Counted from the first letter of the stretch, positions 23,723-33,660 are shown. The stretch is DNA of 64,000 nt from JBLHZY01 sp047631555 (GCA_047631555.1 JBLHZY010000002.1:620001-684000); one strand, 5' to 3'. Translations and numbers: made by a program. The notes: generated by a model from the sequence alone, not told the origin.

Positions 23723-24940
23723 ATGACGACAATTAGCGATCCTGCTCAGGACTCGTTCCATATAAGCCAGCTTCTTTACGATACACGTTACCGTTCCATC
23801 ACAATCCAAACTGTTGCCGTTATTGGCTTTATGGCTTTTGCCGGTTGGCTGTTGAACAACGTGATGGTCAACCTTGAAGCTCAAGGCCAAGATTTCAATA
23901 TTAGCTTTCTTTGGGAACGATCTGGTTACGATATCAACCAGCGTCCGATCGAATATTCAAACGATTCCACACATTTTCGAGCCGGGCTTGTTGGCCTGGT
24001 GAACACGCTTTTGATTGCGGTATTCGGCTGTATTCTTGCGACGATTATTGGTGTTATCGCTGGTGTGCTTCGGCTCTCCAAAAACTGGCTGACCGCCAAA
24101 ATCATGGCAGTCTATGTTGAATCCTTCCGCAATATTCCGGTGCTTTTGTGGATTATCGCTTTCTTTGCTGTGTTGAGCGAAGCGACCCCGCTTCCGAACG
24201 CGTTCAGGGGCGATAATGCGACGGCTTCGATGCTGTTTGATGGCACGGTCGCGATCACAAACCGCGGAACCTATGTGCCGCGCCCCGTTTGGGAAGTCGG
24301 CTCGGTTTTTGTTGTTATTACCTTCTTGCTTTCGATCATTGGGATTTGGGCCTTTGGCCGCTTTTCACAACGCCGCTTTGAAGCGACAGGGAGATTGCTG
24401 CCAAACTTCTGGATCAAACTTGGTATCTTCGCGATCCCAACATTGATCGTTTATTTTGCTCTGGGCCGCCCCATTGGCCTTAGCTATCCCGAGCTGAAAG
24501 GCTTCAACTTCCAAAACGGTCTGCATATCCGCAACTCCTTTATTGCGCTTTGGCTGGCCCTGTCCTTCTACACCGGGGCCTTTATTGCTGAGAACGTGCG
24601 CGCGGGTATCCTTGCGATTTCCAGCGGGCAATCCGAGGCGGCTTTCGCCCTTGGCCTTCGACCAAACCGCACGATGAACTTGGTGATCCTGCCACAAGCG
24701 ATGCGGGTGATTATTCCGCCGCTGATTTCGCAATATCTTAACCTCACCAAGAACTCATCGCTTGCGATTGCTGTGGGCTATATGGATTTGCGCTCGACGC
24801 TGGGGGGCATCACGCTCAACCAGACAGGGCGTGCGCTGGAAACTATGTTGTTGATGATGCTGATTTATCTGGTGATCTCGCTGATCATTTCGAGCAGCAT
24901 GAATGTTTACAACGCGTCCCTGAAATTGAAGGAGCGTTGA
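23723..24940 (+). CDS. aapQ: General L-amino-acid ABC transporter permease AapQ
   Basis: This inner-membrane permease of 405 residues belongs to the HisM/AapQ group, with an N-terminal extension and an ABC permease core. The EAA loop is visible as GQSEAAFALGLRPNRTMNLVILPQA near residue 315, read in two blocks, and ESFRNIPVLLWII marks the start of the core domain. ATG follows a GGGGGCGTCAGCC leader without a strong binding site. One base separates it from aapM. Confidence 0.94.
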   Translation: MTTISDPAQDSFHISQLLYDTRYRSITIQTVAVIGFMAFAGWLLNNVMVNLEAQGQDFNISFLWERSGYDINQRPIEYSNDSTHFRAGLVGLVNTLLIAVFGCILATIIGVIAGVLRLSKNWLTAKIMAVYVESFRNIPVLLWIIAFFAVLSEATPLPNAFRGDNATASMLFDGTVAITNRGTYVPRPVWEVGSVFVVITFLLSIIGIWAFGRFSQRRFEATGRLLPNFWIKLGIFAIPTLIVYFALGRPIGLSYPELKGFNFQNGLHIRNSFIALWLALSFYTGAFIAENVRAGILAISSGQSEAAFALGLRPNRTMNLVILPQAMRVIIPPLISQYLNLTKNSSLAIAVGYMDLRSTLGGITLNQTGRALETMLLMMLIYLVISLIISSSMNVYNASLKLKER

Positions 24941-24941
24941 G

Positions 24942-26255
24942 ATGAACACGTCAAACACATCCGACATCAGCTTTGTTCGTGAAGAAATACTCGAACAACA
25001 AGCGCCTCCATCAACGCAAATTGGCATTATCAAATGGGCGCGTGAGAATCTCTTTTCGGGCTGGTTCAATACGATCCTAACCTTGATCTCACTCTATGTG
25101 ATTTACTACGTGTTTTCGCATATTGGGCCTTGGTTCCTAAACTCAATCTGGCATGCAGACTCGCTTACTGAATGTCGTGAAATCCGTGATGCGCTGAATG
25201 ACGGCGAGCCTTCTGCATGTTTCGGCGTGATCAAGGATCGTTGGCATCAGCTGACATATGGCTTTTATCCACAAGAGCTTTATTGGCGCGCCAATCTCGC
25301 GGCGGTTCTGCTTCTTGTTGCCATCGCACCGATCCTTTTTGATGCACTTCCACGCAAACTAATGATCTTTTCGGCGCTCTATCCATTCTTGCTCTATTGG
25401 CTGGTTTGGGGCGGGACTGTTTGGGTGCCTCTGATGGTGATCGCTGGGTTCTTTATTGGCTACCTTGCCTACGGGGTATTTGAAAAAATCGGCGGCACAC
25501 TGCTTGGTGTGATTATGAGTGCGCTTGTGCCAGTGGTCTGGTGGATTTTTGCTGCCGGTGCTGCGGCGAGTGCTCTTGAAAGCATCATTCCGCTCTCGAT
25601 CCAAAGCGTTCAGTCCAAAGACATTGGCGGCTTTATGATCTCGGTCATTATCGGGGTTTCGGGCATCGTGCTTTCCCTGCCGCTTGGGATCATTCTTGCG
25701 CTTGGGCGCCAATCTCATCTGCCTGTCGTCAAAGCGATCTGTGTCGGGTTCATCGAGTTTATCCGCGGCGTGCCGCTGATCACCTTGCTGTTCACCGCGT
25801 CTTTGCTGCTCAACTACTTCCTGCCTAAGGGGACCAACTTTGATATCATTCTTCGGGTGATCATCATGGTGACGCTCTTTTCGGCGGCTTATATGGCCGA
25901 AGTTATTCGCGGCGGGCTCGCGGCCTTGCCACGGGGCCAATACGAGGCAGCAGATGCGCTTGGGCTTGATTATTGGAAGGCGCAGCGGCTGATTATCATG
26001 CCTCAAGCGCTGAAAATTTCGATCCCTGGCATCGTGAACACGTTCATCGGGTTGTTTAAGGATACCACGCTTGTGGTGTTCATCGGCATCTTCGACATGA
26101 TCGGTTTCACCGGCGCGATCCGGGCAACCACCGATTGGAATGGCATCTATTGGGAGCTGTTCATCTTCGTTGGCGTGGTCTTCTGGATCGTCTGTTTCTC
26201 GATGTCCCGCTATTCGCAATATTTGGAGCAAAAGCTCCGCACAGATCACCGTTAA
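24942..26255 (+). CDS. aapM: General L-amino-acid ABC transporter permease AapM
   Basis: This is the second permease, 437 residues, forming a heterodimer with AapQ. It has several N-terminal membrane segments and a C-terminal core with FIEFIRGVPLITLLF and the EAA loop GQYEAADALGLDYWKAQRL. The stop is followed after 12 bases by aapP with AAGGAGGTTCAGAC between them. Confidence 0.94.
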   Translation: MNTSNTSDISFVREEILEQQAPPSTQIGIIKWARENLFSGWFNTILTLISLYVIYYVFSHIGPWFLNSIWHADSLTECREIRDALNDGEPSACFGVIKDRWHQLTYGFYPQELYWRANLAAVLLLVAIAPILFDALPRKLMIFSALYPFLLYWLVWGGTVWVPLMVIAGFFIGYLAYGVFEKIGGTLLGVIMSALVPVVWWIFAAGAAASALESIIPLSIQSVQSKDIGGFMISVIIGVSGIVLSLPLGIILALGRQSHLPVVKAICVGFIEFIRGVPLITLLFTASLLLNYFLPKGTNFDIILRVIIMVTLFSAAYMAEVIRGGLAALPRGQYEAADALGLDYWKAQRLIIMPQALKISIPGIVNTFIGLFKDTTLVVFIGIFDMIGFTGAIRATTDWNGIYWELFIFVGVVFWIVCFSMSRYSQYLEQKLRTDHR

Positions 26256-26267
26256 GGAGGTTCAGAC

Positions 26268-27053
26268 ATGACTGAACTCGCACACAAAGTCGATCGCTCG
26301 AAATTGCACGTCTCTGACGAGGTTGCGATCCAGATCACCAATATGAACAAATGGTACGGCACGTTCCATGTTCTGCGGGATATTAATCTCACTGTTCAAC
26401 GCGGTGAGCGGATCGTGATTGCAGGGCCGTCTGGCTCGGGTAAATCCACGTTGATCCGTTGCATCAACCGCTTGGAAGAGCATCAAAAAGGGCAGATTGT
26501 CGTTGATGGGACCGAGCTTACCTCGGACCTGAAAAACATCGATAAGATCCGCTCCGAAGTTGGCATGTGCTTCCAGCATTTCAACCTTTTCCCACACCTC
26601 ACAATCTTGGAAAACTGTACGCTTGCGCCGATGTATGTGCGCAAGACGCCCAAGCGCGAGGCCGAGGAAATCGCGATGCATTTCCTTGAGAAGGTAAAGA
26701 TCCCGGATCAGGCGCTGAAATATCCAGGCCAGCTTTCGGGCGGTCAGCAGCAGCGTGTGGCGATTGCCCGCTCGCTCTGCATGAAGCCGCGCATCATGCT
26801 GTTTGATGAGCCGACATCGGCCCTTGATCCTGAGATGATCAAAGAGGTTCTTGATACAATGATCGAGCTTGCCGAAGAAGGCATGACAATGCTTTGCGTG
26901 ACCCACGAGATGGGCTTTGCCCGCCAGGTTGCCAACCGCGTTATCTTTATGGATCAGGGGCAAATTGTTGAGCAGAACGAACCTGAAGAGTTCTTCAACA
27001 ACCCCAAATCCGAGCGCACCAAGCTTTTCCTGAGCCAAATTCTCGGGCACTAA
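26268..27053 (+). CDS. aapP: General L-amino-acid ABC transporter ATP-binding protein
   Basis: This 261-residue cytoplasmic ATPase powers AapQM. Walker A is GPSGSGKST (53-61), the signature motif LSGGQQQRVAIARS lies near 157-170, and Walker B IMLFDEPTSALDPE follows, with the switch histidine in VTHEM. Only one ATPase gene is present, so it acts as a homodimer. A terminator follows at 27080. Confidence 0.96.
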   Translation: MTELAHKVDRSKLHVSDEVAIQITNMNKWYGTFHVLRDINLTVQRGERIVIAGPSGSGKSTLIRCINRLEEHQKGQIVVDGTELTSDLKNIDKIRSEVGMCFQHFNLFPHLTILENCTLAPMYVRKTPKREAEEIAMHFLEKVKIPDQALKYPGQLSGGQQQRVAIARSLCMKPRIMLFDEPTSALDPEMIKEVLDTMIELAEEGMTMLCVTHEMGFARQVANRVIFMDQGQIVEQNEPEEFFNNPKSERTKLFLSQILGH

Positions 27054-27079
27054 GCTTCGCTCAAAGGCGAGAAATCAGG

Positions 27080-27115
27080 CGGCTCCGTTGTAATGCATCG
27101 GGGCCGTTTTCTTTT
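27080..27115 (+). terminator. Terminator after aapP
   Basis: CGGCTCCG (27080-27087) pairs with CGGGGCCG (27099-27106), one T.G pair, followed by TTTTCTTTT. It ends the aapJQMP operon and faces the convergent sixA-like gene. Confidence 0.85.
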
Positions 27116-27138
27116 GCGCGGGGTGTGTGGGGCTTGGC

Positions 27139-27639
27139 TTAGCCGATCAAATCGCGCGGCACGGCGAAATCAATTACCTCATTCTGCGCAGCGCTCAGCT
27201 CGACCCAGTGGGGCACTTTGATCTCAAAGACGCTGGTTGAGCAGGTCGGATAACGGGCAAAATCAGCGTGTGCAGGCGGTTTTTGGGCCAGCATTTGGGC
27301 GAGTTCTGCAATGCCCGGATTATGCGCGATCACCATCAGGCATTCGCCCTGAGCGCGCTTGATATGCTGAAGCAAGGTCTGCGGGCTGGCCAGATAGAGC
27401 CGCTCAATCCGTTCGATCTGCGGCTTTGGCTCAAATGCGCCAAGCATCAGATCGCAGGTTTCTTGGGTGCGCGCAGCAGCGGAGCAAAGGATGCGATCAG
27501 GCGTGTAGCCTTTGCTTTGCAGCCATTGTCCGATTGCGACCGCCGAGGCGCGGCCCCGTTCATTCAGAGTGCGATCGAAATCTTCTTGAAGCGGATCGCC
27601 CCAGCTGGATTTGGCATGACGCGCAAGGATCAGGCGCAT
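27139..27639 (-). CDS. SixA-type histidine phosphatase
   Basis: This 166-residue protein of the histidine phosphatase (phosphoglycerate mutase-like) superfamily has the catalytic RHAKS motif at residues 7-11 and the second histidine in VIAHNPGIAEL. E. coli SixA dephosphorylates phosphohistidine on NPr/ArcB; the substrate here is unknown. It shares one base with the argB stop (TGATG), so the two genes are coupled even though their functions appear unrelated. Confidence 0.88.
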   Translation of the reverse strand: MRLILARHAKSSWGDPLQEDFDRTLNERGRASAVAIGQWLQSKGYTPDRILCSAAARTQETCDLMLGAFEPKPQIERIERLYLASPQTLLQHIKRAQGECLMVIAHNPGIAELAQMLAQKPPAHADFARYPTCSTSVFEIKVPHWVELSAAQNEVIDFAVPRDLIG

Positions 27640-28502
27640 CAGTTGGCGCGGATCAGTGAGCCGGCGCCATGCTCTGTGTAGAGCTCTAGCAAGCAGGCAT
27701 TGGGCGCGCGACCATCAAGAATAACAACCGCGCGAACGCCGCCATCAAGCGCATCTAGCGCCGTTTCGGTTTTGGGGATCATGCCGCCCGCGATTACGCC
27801 TTGCTCGGTCAGTTCGCGGATTTGCTGAGAGTTGAGCGATGTCAGCACATTGCCATCAGCCCCCTTAACTCCGGCCACGTCCGTTAACAAAAGCAAGCGA
27901 TCGGCCTTGAGCGCGGCGGCAATCGCGCCTGCGGCTGTGTCGCCGTTTACGTTGAAGGTTTCGCCGTTGCGGCCTGCCCCAAGCGGCGCGATCACAGGGA
28001 TCAAGCCTGCCTCGCCAAGTTGCGACAATATCTCAGGGTGCATCTCTTTGGGCGTGCCAACAAAGCCAAGATCGGGGTTGGTTTGCTCGCAAATCATCAG
28101 GTTTGCGTCCTTGCCCGAGATGCCAATCGCGCGCCCGCCTTGGGCATTGAGCGCTTGGACAATCCGTTTGTTCACAAGGCCCGAAAGCACCATTTCAACC
28201 ACTTCAACAGTGGCCTTGTCAGTTACCCGTTTGCCGTTCACGAATTCGGATTTGATATCGAGCTTGGCGAGCATCTCATTGATCATCGGGCCGCCGCCAT
28301 GAACGATCACCGGCTTCATCCCGACTTGCTGCATCAAGACCACGTCGCGCGCAAAGCTGTCCATCGCCTCGTCAGAGCCCATGGCATGGCCGCCCAGCTT
28401 GATAACGACGGTGGCGCCCTCGTAGCGCTGCAGATAGGGCAGGGCTTCGCTTAGGGTGCGGGCAGTGGCAGGCCAGTCTCGGTTCATGTCTTGCGTTTTC
28501 AT
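27639..28502 (-). CDS. argB: Acetylglutamate kinase
   Basis: ArgB phosphorylates N-acetyl-L-glutamate, the second step of arginine synthesis. It is 287 residues from the ATG at 28502 (MKTQDMNRDWPATARTLSEA); the ATG 15 bases later is also possible and an upstream in-frame ATG adds non-family sequence. Conserved blocks are VIKLGGHAM, VHGGGPMINEML (substrate glycine loop) and NVNGDTAAGAIAAALKAD. It lies 94 bases downstream of yihA in the minus-strand block. Confidence 0.95.
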   Translation of the reverse strand: MKTQDMNRDWPATARTLSEALPYLQRYEGATVVIKLGGHAMGSDEAMDSFARDVVLMQQVGMKPVIVHGGGPMINEMLAKLDIKSEFVNGKRVTDKATVEVVEMVLSGLVNKRIVQALNAQGGRAIGISGKDANLMICEQTNPDLGFVGTPKEMHPEILSQLGEAGLIPVIAPLGAGRNGETFNVNGDTAAGAIAAALKADRLLLLTDVAGVKGADGNVLTSLNSQQIRELTEQGVIAGGMIPKTETALDALDGGVRAVVILDGRAPNACLLELYTEHGAGSLIRAN

Positions 28503-28596
28503 TTCTGCATCGATCCAAAGGCGCGCCCGATTGCGCACTCGATGCATTATTGCGATGCGCGCTAGCTGTGCAAGCGGTTAGCGCGTCGCGCGGCGT

Positions 28597-29244
28597 TTAA
28601 ACCAAAGTCGAAATGATTGCGCGCAGATCGCTGATGCCTTTGCCGCTTTCGCTTGAGGTCGAGACGATCTCCGGGAAGGCGGCGGGATGTTTGGAAAGAG
28701 CGGCGCGCACCTGTTCAAACATGGCGTCGCGATCTCTGTCTTTGACCTTGTCGTCCTTGGTTAGAACGACTTGGAACGTTACGGCAGAGCGATCAAGCAG
28801 GCTCATGATCTCTTCATCGACAGGCTTCACGCCGTGGCGGCTATCGATAAGAACAAAGGCGCGGCGCAAAGAGGCGCGCCCCGAAAGATAAGCCTTGAGC
28901 AGGCGCTGCCATTTCTCAACAACTTTTACCGGCGCATTGGCAAAGCCATAACCGGGCAGATCGACGAGATAGTGACTCTCGCCGCAGGTAAAGAAGTTAA
29001 TCTCTTGGGTGCGGCCCGGCGTATTGGAGGCCCGCGCAAGGGCTTTTCGCCCTGTCAGCGCGTTGATCAACGTCGATTTGCCCACGTTAGAGCGGCCTGC
29101 AAAGCAGAATTCCAGCCGATCATCGGGCGGCATGCCATCCATCGCGACGACGCCCTTAAGAAAATCCGTTTCTCCGGCAAAGAGTTTACGGCCTTTTTCA
29201 ATGGCTTCTTCGCTAGGTTCTGCGAATGGAAAGGGCAGTTGCAT
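28597..29244 (-). CDS. yihA: Ribosome biogenesis GTPase YihA/YsxC (EngB)
   Basis: This 215-residue TRAFAC GTPase is needed for late 50S assembly. G1 is GRSNVGKST (50-58), G3 is DLPGYG and G4 is TKDDK. The neighbourhood of yidC upstream and argB downstream is frequent in alphaproteobacteria. Start at 29244 gives MQLPFPFAEPSEEA, matching relatives in length. Confidence 0.95.
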   Translation of the reverse strand: MQLPFPFAEPSEEAIEKGRKLFAGETDFLKGVVAMDGMPPDDRLEFCFAGRSNVGKSTLINALTGRKALARASNTPGRTQEINFFTCGESHYLVDLPGYGFANAPVKVVEKWQRLLKAYLSGRASLRRAFVLIDSRHGVKPVDEEIMSLLDRSAVTFQVVLTKDDKVKDRDRDAMFEQVRAALSKHPAAFPEIVSTSSESGKGISDLRAIISTLV

Positions 29245-29268
29245 GGGGCACTCCGGCGCCGCCGCGGG

Positions 29269-31071
29269 CTATTTTGCCGCGCGGTCTTTGCGTTTGAAAA
29301 TGTTGCCCAGAACATCCGGCTTGTGACCGTGGCTGCGCATGATGATGTATTGCTGCGTAAAGGTGATCGTGTTGTTGGCGATCCAGTAGATAACGAGCCC
29401 CGACGCAAAGCGACCCAGCATGAACATGAAAACCCAAGGCATCCAAGCAAAGATCGCAGCTTGCGCAGGATCGGCGGGGGCAGGGTTTAGTTTTTGCTGA
29501 AGATACATCGAGACACCAAGCAAGATTGGCAGGATGCCGAGCGAGATCAGTGCAAGGGTCGAATCCGGTGCAGGTACGGAATTTGGCAAGAGGCCAAAGA
29601 GATTAAGGATCGAAGAGGGATCAGGCGCGGAAAGATCGCGGATCCAGCCAAACCAAGGCGCGTGACGCAGCTCAATCGTCACAAAGATCACTTTGTAGAG
29701 CGAAAAGAAAATCGGGATTTGCAGGATGAGCGGCAAACAACCGGCGGCAGGGTTAACCTTTTCCGCCTTATAAAGCGCCATGGTTTCTTGCTGCAGTTTG
29801 GCGCGGTCATCGCCGACCTTTTCTTTGATCTTTGCCATGCGCGGCTGAAGCTCTTTCATTTTGGCCATAGAAACATAGGATTTATAAGCCAGCGGGAAGA
29901 GGATCGCTTTGATCAGCAACGTGAGTGCGATGATCGACCAACCCATGTTGCCGATCAATCCGTTGAGCCAGTGCAGAACCATGAAGATCGGTTTTGTCAG
30001 GAAATAGAACCAGCCCCAGTCGATTGAATCGACGAATTTCTTGATGCCGCTGTTCTTTTCATAATCGCTGATGGCTTCCCATTCTTTGGCGCCGGAAAAC
30101 AGCATGGTTTTGGCTGTGCTTGTTGTGCCGGGGGCCACGTCGAGCGTCGGGAGGCTGATATAGGTTTGATATGTCTCGGTGCGGTCTGAGTATTTTGCCG
30201 CAGCGCGAAAGCTTTGGCCGGGCATGGGGACGAGGGTCGTCATCCAGTTTTTGTCGGTAAAGCCGATCCAGCCATTCTCTTGAACTTCGGTGACTTCGGC
30301 ACGCGCGCCTTCGCGCTCGACGAAATCCATATCAGGCATCTTTTTGTATTTGGTTTCCGAGAGCTCATCATCTGTTAGGCGCACAACGCCTTCATGCAGA
30401 ACGAAGAAGTTTTCGAGTTCGGGCAATCTACGGCGCTCAAGCAGGCCGTAAGGGGCCAGACGAACGGCGGCGGGGCCTGTGTTCTCGACGGATTGCTCAA
30501 CGGTAAACATATAGTTGGCGTCGATTGCGATGGAGCGGCGGAAGATCAGGCCCGCGCCATTGTCCCATTTGAGCGAAATAGGGCTGTTGAGGCCAAGCGT
30601 CGTGCCGCTTTCGACCGCCCATTCGGTGTTAGGGCCGGGGACATCGCTATCTTGCAATTGGCCGCCAGGAGCCCAGCCATAGACGGCGTAATAGGGGTGC
30701 TCGCTGCCAACAGGTGAAAGGAGGCGCACGAAGTCACTATCAGGTTCAAGGGTTTCGCGGTAATCCTTCAGAGAAAGATCATCAATGCGCCCGCCCTGAA
30801 GCGAGATCGAGCCTTGAAGGCGCGGTGTTTCGATAGAAACGCGAGGGGCGTTTGCTTTTTCGGCAGTTGTTTCGGGCGCGCTTGTTGTCGCGGCACTTTG
30901 ATCAATCGCTGTGGGCGTAGAGATCAGGGCATCGCTCTGGGTGGTGACGCTCGCGGTCGGTGGCAGAAGCGGCTGCTCTGGCGCATCTGGCGAAAACCAA
31001 ACGGCCCAGACGAGCATCACGAGGCCACTTAGGGCAACTGCGAGGATTAGGTTCTTGTTTTGATCGTCCAT
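29269..31071 (-). CDS. yidC: Membrane protein insertase YidC
   Basis: YidC inserts and folds inner-membrane proteins, alone or with SecYEG. The 600-residue protein has an N-terminal membrane segment (LILAVALSGLVMLVWAVWF), a large periplasmic domain of about 320 residues and a C-terminal five-helix core beginning near residue 355, including YKSYVSMAKMKELQPRM and ending KRKDRAAK. It belongs to the classic rpmH-rnpA-yidD-yidC order, but ttcA and an EAL-domain gene are interposed here. Confidence 0.96.
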   Translation of the reverse strand: MDDQNKNLILAVALSGLVMLVWAVWFSPDAPEQPLLPPTASVTTQSDALISTPTAIDQSAATTSAPETTAEKANAPRVSIETPRLQGSISLQGGRIDDLSLKDYRETLEPDSDFVRLLSPVGSEHPYYAVYGWAPGGQLQDSDVPGPNTEWAVESGTTLGLNSPISLKWDNGAGLIFRRSIAIDANYMFTVEQSVENTGPAAVRLAPYGLLERRRLPELENFFVLHEGVVRLTDDELSETKYKKMPDMDFVEREGARAEVTEVQENGWIGFTDKNWMTTLVPMPGQSFRAAAKYSDRTETYQTYISLPTLDVAPGTTSTAKTMLFSGAKEWEAISDYEKNSGIKKFVDSIDWGWFYFLTKPIFMVLHWLNGLIGNMGWSIIALTLLIKAILFPLAYKSYVSMAKMKELQPRMAKIKEKVGDDRAKLQQETMALYKAEKVNPAAGCLPLILQIPIFFSLYKVIFVTIELRHAPWFGWIRDLSAPDPSSILNLFGLLPNSVPAPDSTLALISLGILPILLGVSMYLQQKLNPAPADPAQAAIFAWMPWVFMFMLGRFASGLVIYWIANNTITFTQQYIIMRSHGHKPDVLGNIFKRKDRAAK

Positions 31072-31174
31072 TCGGGCCGCCCAGCACTGTTTTCAGGTCA
31101 GTGGAGGTTCAACCCCTCAGGGGGCGAAAGGTCAAGGCATTTCGCCGATTTTTCAAGGAAATCACCGGAAAAGA

Positions 31175-32722
31175 CTAGCTGGCTTGGCGATTTACGTGAG
31201 GTGTATCGGGCAAAGCGGTCCGATGTTTTTGCATCCAAGAGAAAGTGTCTTCAAAGGGCATTGGTCGCGCGATTGAAAACCCTTGCACATGGGCGCAGCC
31301 CAATTGCGAAAGCATCGAATATTCTCCAACGGTTTCAACGCCCTCGGCGAGGGTCTGGAGATCGAGCCTTTCTGCCATCGTTAGAATAGCTGCGACCATG
31401 CTTTGCTGATCCCGATCGACATCGACGCGCGTTACGTATGAGCGATCAATTTTGATCCGATCGACGGCAAAGCGGCGAATATTGGCGATAGAGGCATGGC
31501 CTGTGCCGAAATCATCGAGATCGATGCCACAGCCCATTTCGGAAAGCGCCCAAATATTTCGGGTGATCGTATCATTTTCGGATTGCGCAATCACGTCTTC
31601 CAAAATTTCAATTGTTAGGCGCTCTGGGGCGAGATCGAAGCGATCAAGTTCCCAGCGGATTTTCTCACATAGTTTGGGATTGCCAAGCTCGACAGAGGAA
31701 AAGTTTACACCGATATTTGGGACTTCAAAGCCAGCTTTTTCCCATGTTTTTAGGGCTGTGAGGGAATGATAGAGGATCACTTCGCCGAGCCGCTCAAAGA
31801 GCCCGGCCTCGCGGATCGTTGGCAGAAATTCTGCCGGAGAAATTGTTCCGCGTTCGGGATGTATCCATCGGGCGAGGGCTTCAAACCCGCTAACTTCGCC
31901 GGTATCGGTCGAAATTTGGGGCTGAAACCAAGGGCGGATTTGGCCGTTTTCCAGCGCGTCAGCGACTTCGGTTATGTTGATAGAGTTTTTGGGCCGCCGG
32001 TCTGGGGTTATTCCTGAGAAGGCGCGAATCGAAGCCGGTCCATGGGTTTTGGCGTCTGCCAGAGCAGTTTGAGCCGCGTCGAGAAAAGCCTGACCGGTGC
32101 GCTGGGGCAGGCGATTTGGCAGGCAAAACCCAATGGATGCCGTGACAAAAACTTTGATTCCATCGACCATTGTCGCCTCGGCGATCGCGGCTTGAATGCG
32201 GGCGGAGAGCTGAATAAGCGCTTCTAAATCGGCGCGGCGAAGCGGCGCGAGGGCGACCGCGAATTTCGCTCCTTCAAGCTTTGCAACAATGTCGTGATCG
32301 CGCAGCGTATCTTGCAAGCGCTGGCTGGCTTCGCGCAAAAGATCTTCGGCGGCAGGCGCGCCATATGATGTTGAAATTGATCCAAAATCATCGATTTCTA
32401 CGATGAGGCAGGCGGTTGTTCTACCGGTGCTTTGTTCTTGGGACAGGGTGCGATCCATTGCGACAAGAAGCGATTTTTGCAAACGAAGCCCGGTGATCGC
32501 ATCGCGCGCATTTACCTGAGAAAGATGGACCTTGGGAAACATTCCGGCCAGCGCAAAAACACCGGGGAAAACCAGCGCCATAAACAGCAGAACCCCTTCA
32601 CCGCCATACCAATATCCGCCCAACGTCAGCGCGGGCAGGAAGGCGAGCAATTGGGGCCCGACAAGGGCGCTACGCACATTTTTTTTGGTGCGATGAAAGA
32701 GCGAATGATCGGCGCTCGGCAT
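31175..32722 (-). CDS. Membrane c-di-GMP phosphodiesterase with degenerate GGDEF and intact EAL domain
   Basis: This 515-residue protein starts with two hydrophobic segments (about 20-62), then a GGDEF-like domain (70-235) and an EAL domain (250-505). The GGDEF active site is replaced by LEGAKF at 149-154, so cyclase activity is unlikely. The EAL domain keeps EALARW (281-286), the NFSSVE asparagine, EILED, DDFGTGHAS, KIDRSYV and EGVET, the set needed for metal binding and catalysis. It should therefore hydrolyse c-di-GMP, perhaps with the GGDEF remnant as a GTP sensor. It sits between ttcA and yidC, an uncommon companion for those housekeeping genes. Confidence 0.93.
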   Translation of the reverse strand: MPSADHSLFHRTKKNVRSALVGPQLLAFLPALTLGGYWYGGEGVLLFMALVFPGVFALAGMFPKVHLSQVNARDAITGLRLQKSLLVAMDRTLSQEQSTGRTTACLIVEIDDFGSISTSYGAPAAEDLLREASQRLQDTLRDHDIVAKLEGAKFAVALAPLRRADLEALIQLSARIQAAIAEATMVDGIKVFVTASIGFCLPNRLPQRTGQAFLDAAQTALADAKTHGPASIRAFSGITPDRRPKNSINITEVADALENGQIRPWFQPQISTDTGEVSGFEALARWIHPERGTISPAEFLPTIREAGLFERLGEVILYHSLTALKTWEKAGFEVPNIGVNFSSVELGNPKLCEKIRWELDRFDLAPERLTIEILEDVIAQSENDTITRNIWALSEMGCGIDLDDFGTGHASIANIRRFAVDRIKIDRSYVTRVDVDRDQQSMVAAILTMAERLDLQTLAEGVETVGEYSMLSQLGCAHVQGFSIARPMPFEDTFSWMQKHRTALPDTPHVNRQAS

Positions 32723-32820
32723 GACTGATCCCCTGATGGCATAACTGGTGTTGTTCTGCGCTAGGTTAGGGGCAGCAGGTCAGGGCAAGGTTAATAGGTT
32801 TACAAAAGTTCGCTAAAGTT

Positions 32821-33660
32821 TTAGCTATCTCGCTCGATTTTTCGTTCAAGCCCAGAAAAATCAAACAATTCAGTGTCTAAGAGGTGTGAGGGGCGCGCAT
32901 TCATGAGAGAACGAAACATGACTTGGCGCCGTCCGGGGCTATTTTTTTCCCATCCATCTAAGATTTGCTTAACTTGTTGGCGCTGCAGCCCATCTTGGCT
33001 TCCGCACAGATCGCAGGGGATGATTGGGTAGTTCATCGCTGTTGAAAAATGCTCGCAATCGGCCTCGGCCACATGGGCGAGCGGGCGGTAGACAAAGAGA
33101 TCGCCTTCTTCATTCAACAGCTTGGGCGGCATGGTTGCGAGGCGGCCACCGTGAAAGAGGTTCATGAAGAAGGTCTCTAGAATGTCATCGCGGTGATGGC
33201 CGAGCACAACAGCCGAGCAGCCTTCTTCGCGAGCGATTCTATAGAGATTGCCACGGCGCAGGCGGGAGCAAAGCGCGCAAAAGGTGCGCCCAGCTGGGGT
33301 TTTGTCCATCACGATCGAATAGGTGTCTTGGTATTCGATCCGGTGCTCAACGCCCATTTTCTCAAGGAATTCAGGCAGAACCGTCGCGGGAAAGCCGGGC
33401 TGGCCTTGATCCAGATTGCAGGCGAGGATCTCAACCGGCAGCAGGCCGCGCCATTTCAACTCATGCAAAACAGCGAGCAGCGTATAGCTGTCTTTGCCAC
33501 CGGACATGCAGACGAGCCAGCGCGCATCGCGCTCAATCATGCCGTATTGCTCAATCGCTTCGCGGGTTTGGCGCACGATCCGTTTGCGCAGCTTTTTGAA
33601 CGCGATCGTTGAGGGAGCGCCGTGAAAAAGCGGATGGATATCATCGAGATCATCAAGCAT
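32821..33660 (-). CDS. ttcA: tRNA 2-thiocytidine(32) synthetase TtcA
   Basis: TtcA is an ATP-dependent, iron-sulfur-containing thiolase forming s2C at position 32 of certain tRNAs. The PP-loop SGGKDS is at residues 53-58, and cysteines of CALC (128, 131) and CDLC (216, 219) fit the Fe-S ligands and catalytic site. I start at 33660 (MLDDLDDIHPLF) where CGGAGCCC precedes the ATG; a longer reading to 33723 lacks family similarity. It is 279 residues. Confidence 0.93.
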   Translation of the reverse strand: MLDDLDDIHPLFHGAPSTIAFKKLRKRIVRQTREAIEQYGMIERDARWLVCMSGGKDSYTLLAVLHELKWRGLLPVEILACNLDQGQPGFPATVLPEFLEKMGVEHRIEYQDTYSIVMDKTPAGRTFCALCSRLRRGNLYRIAREEGCSAVVLGHHRDDILETFFMNLFHGGRLATMPPKLLNEEGDLFVYRPLAHVAEADCEHFSTAMNYPIIPCDLCGSQDGLQRQQVKQILDGWEKNSPGRRQVMFRSLMNARPSHLLDTELFDFSGLERKIERDS

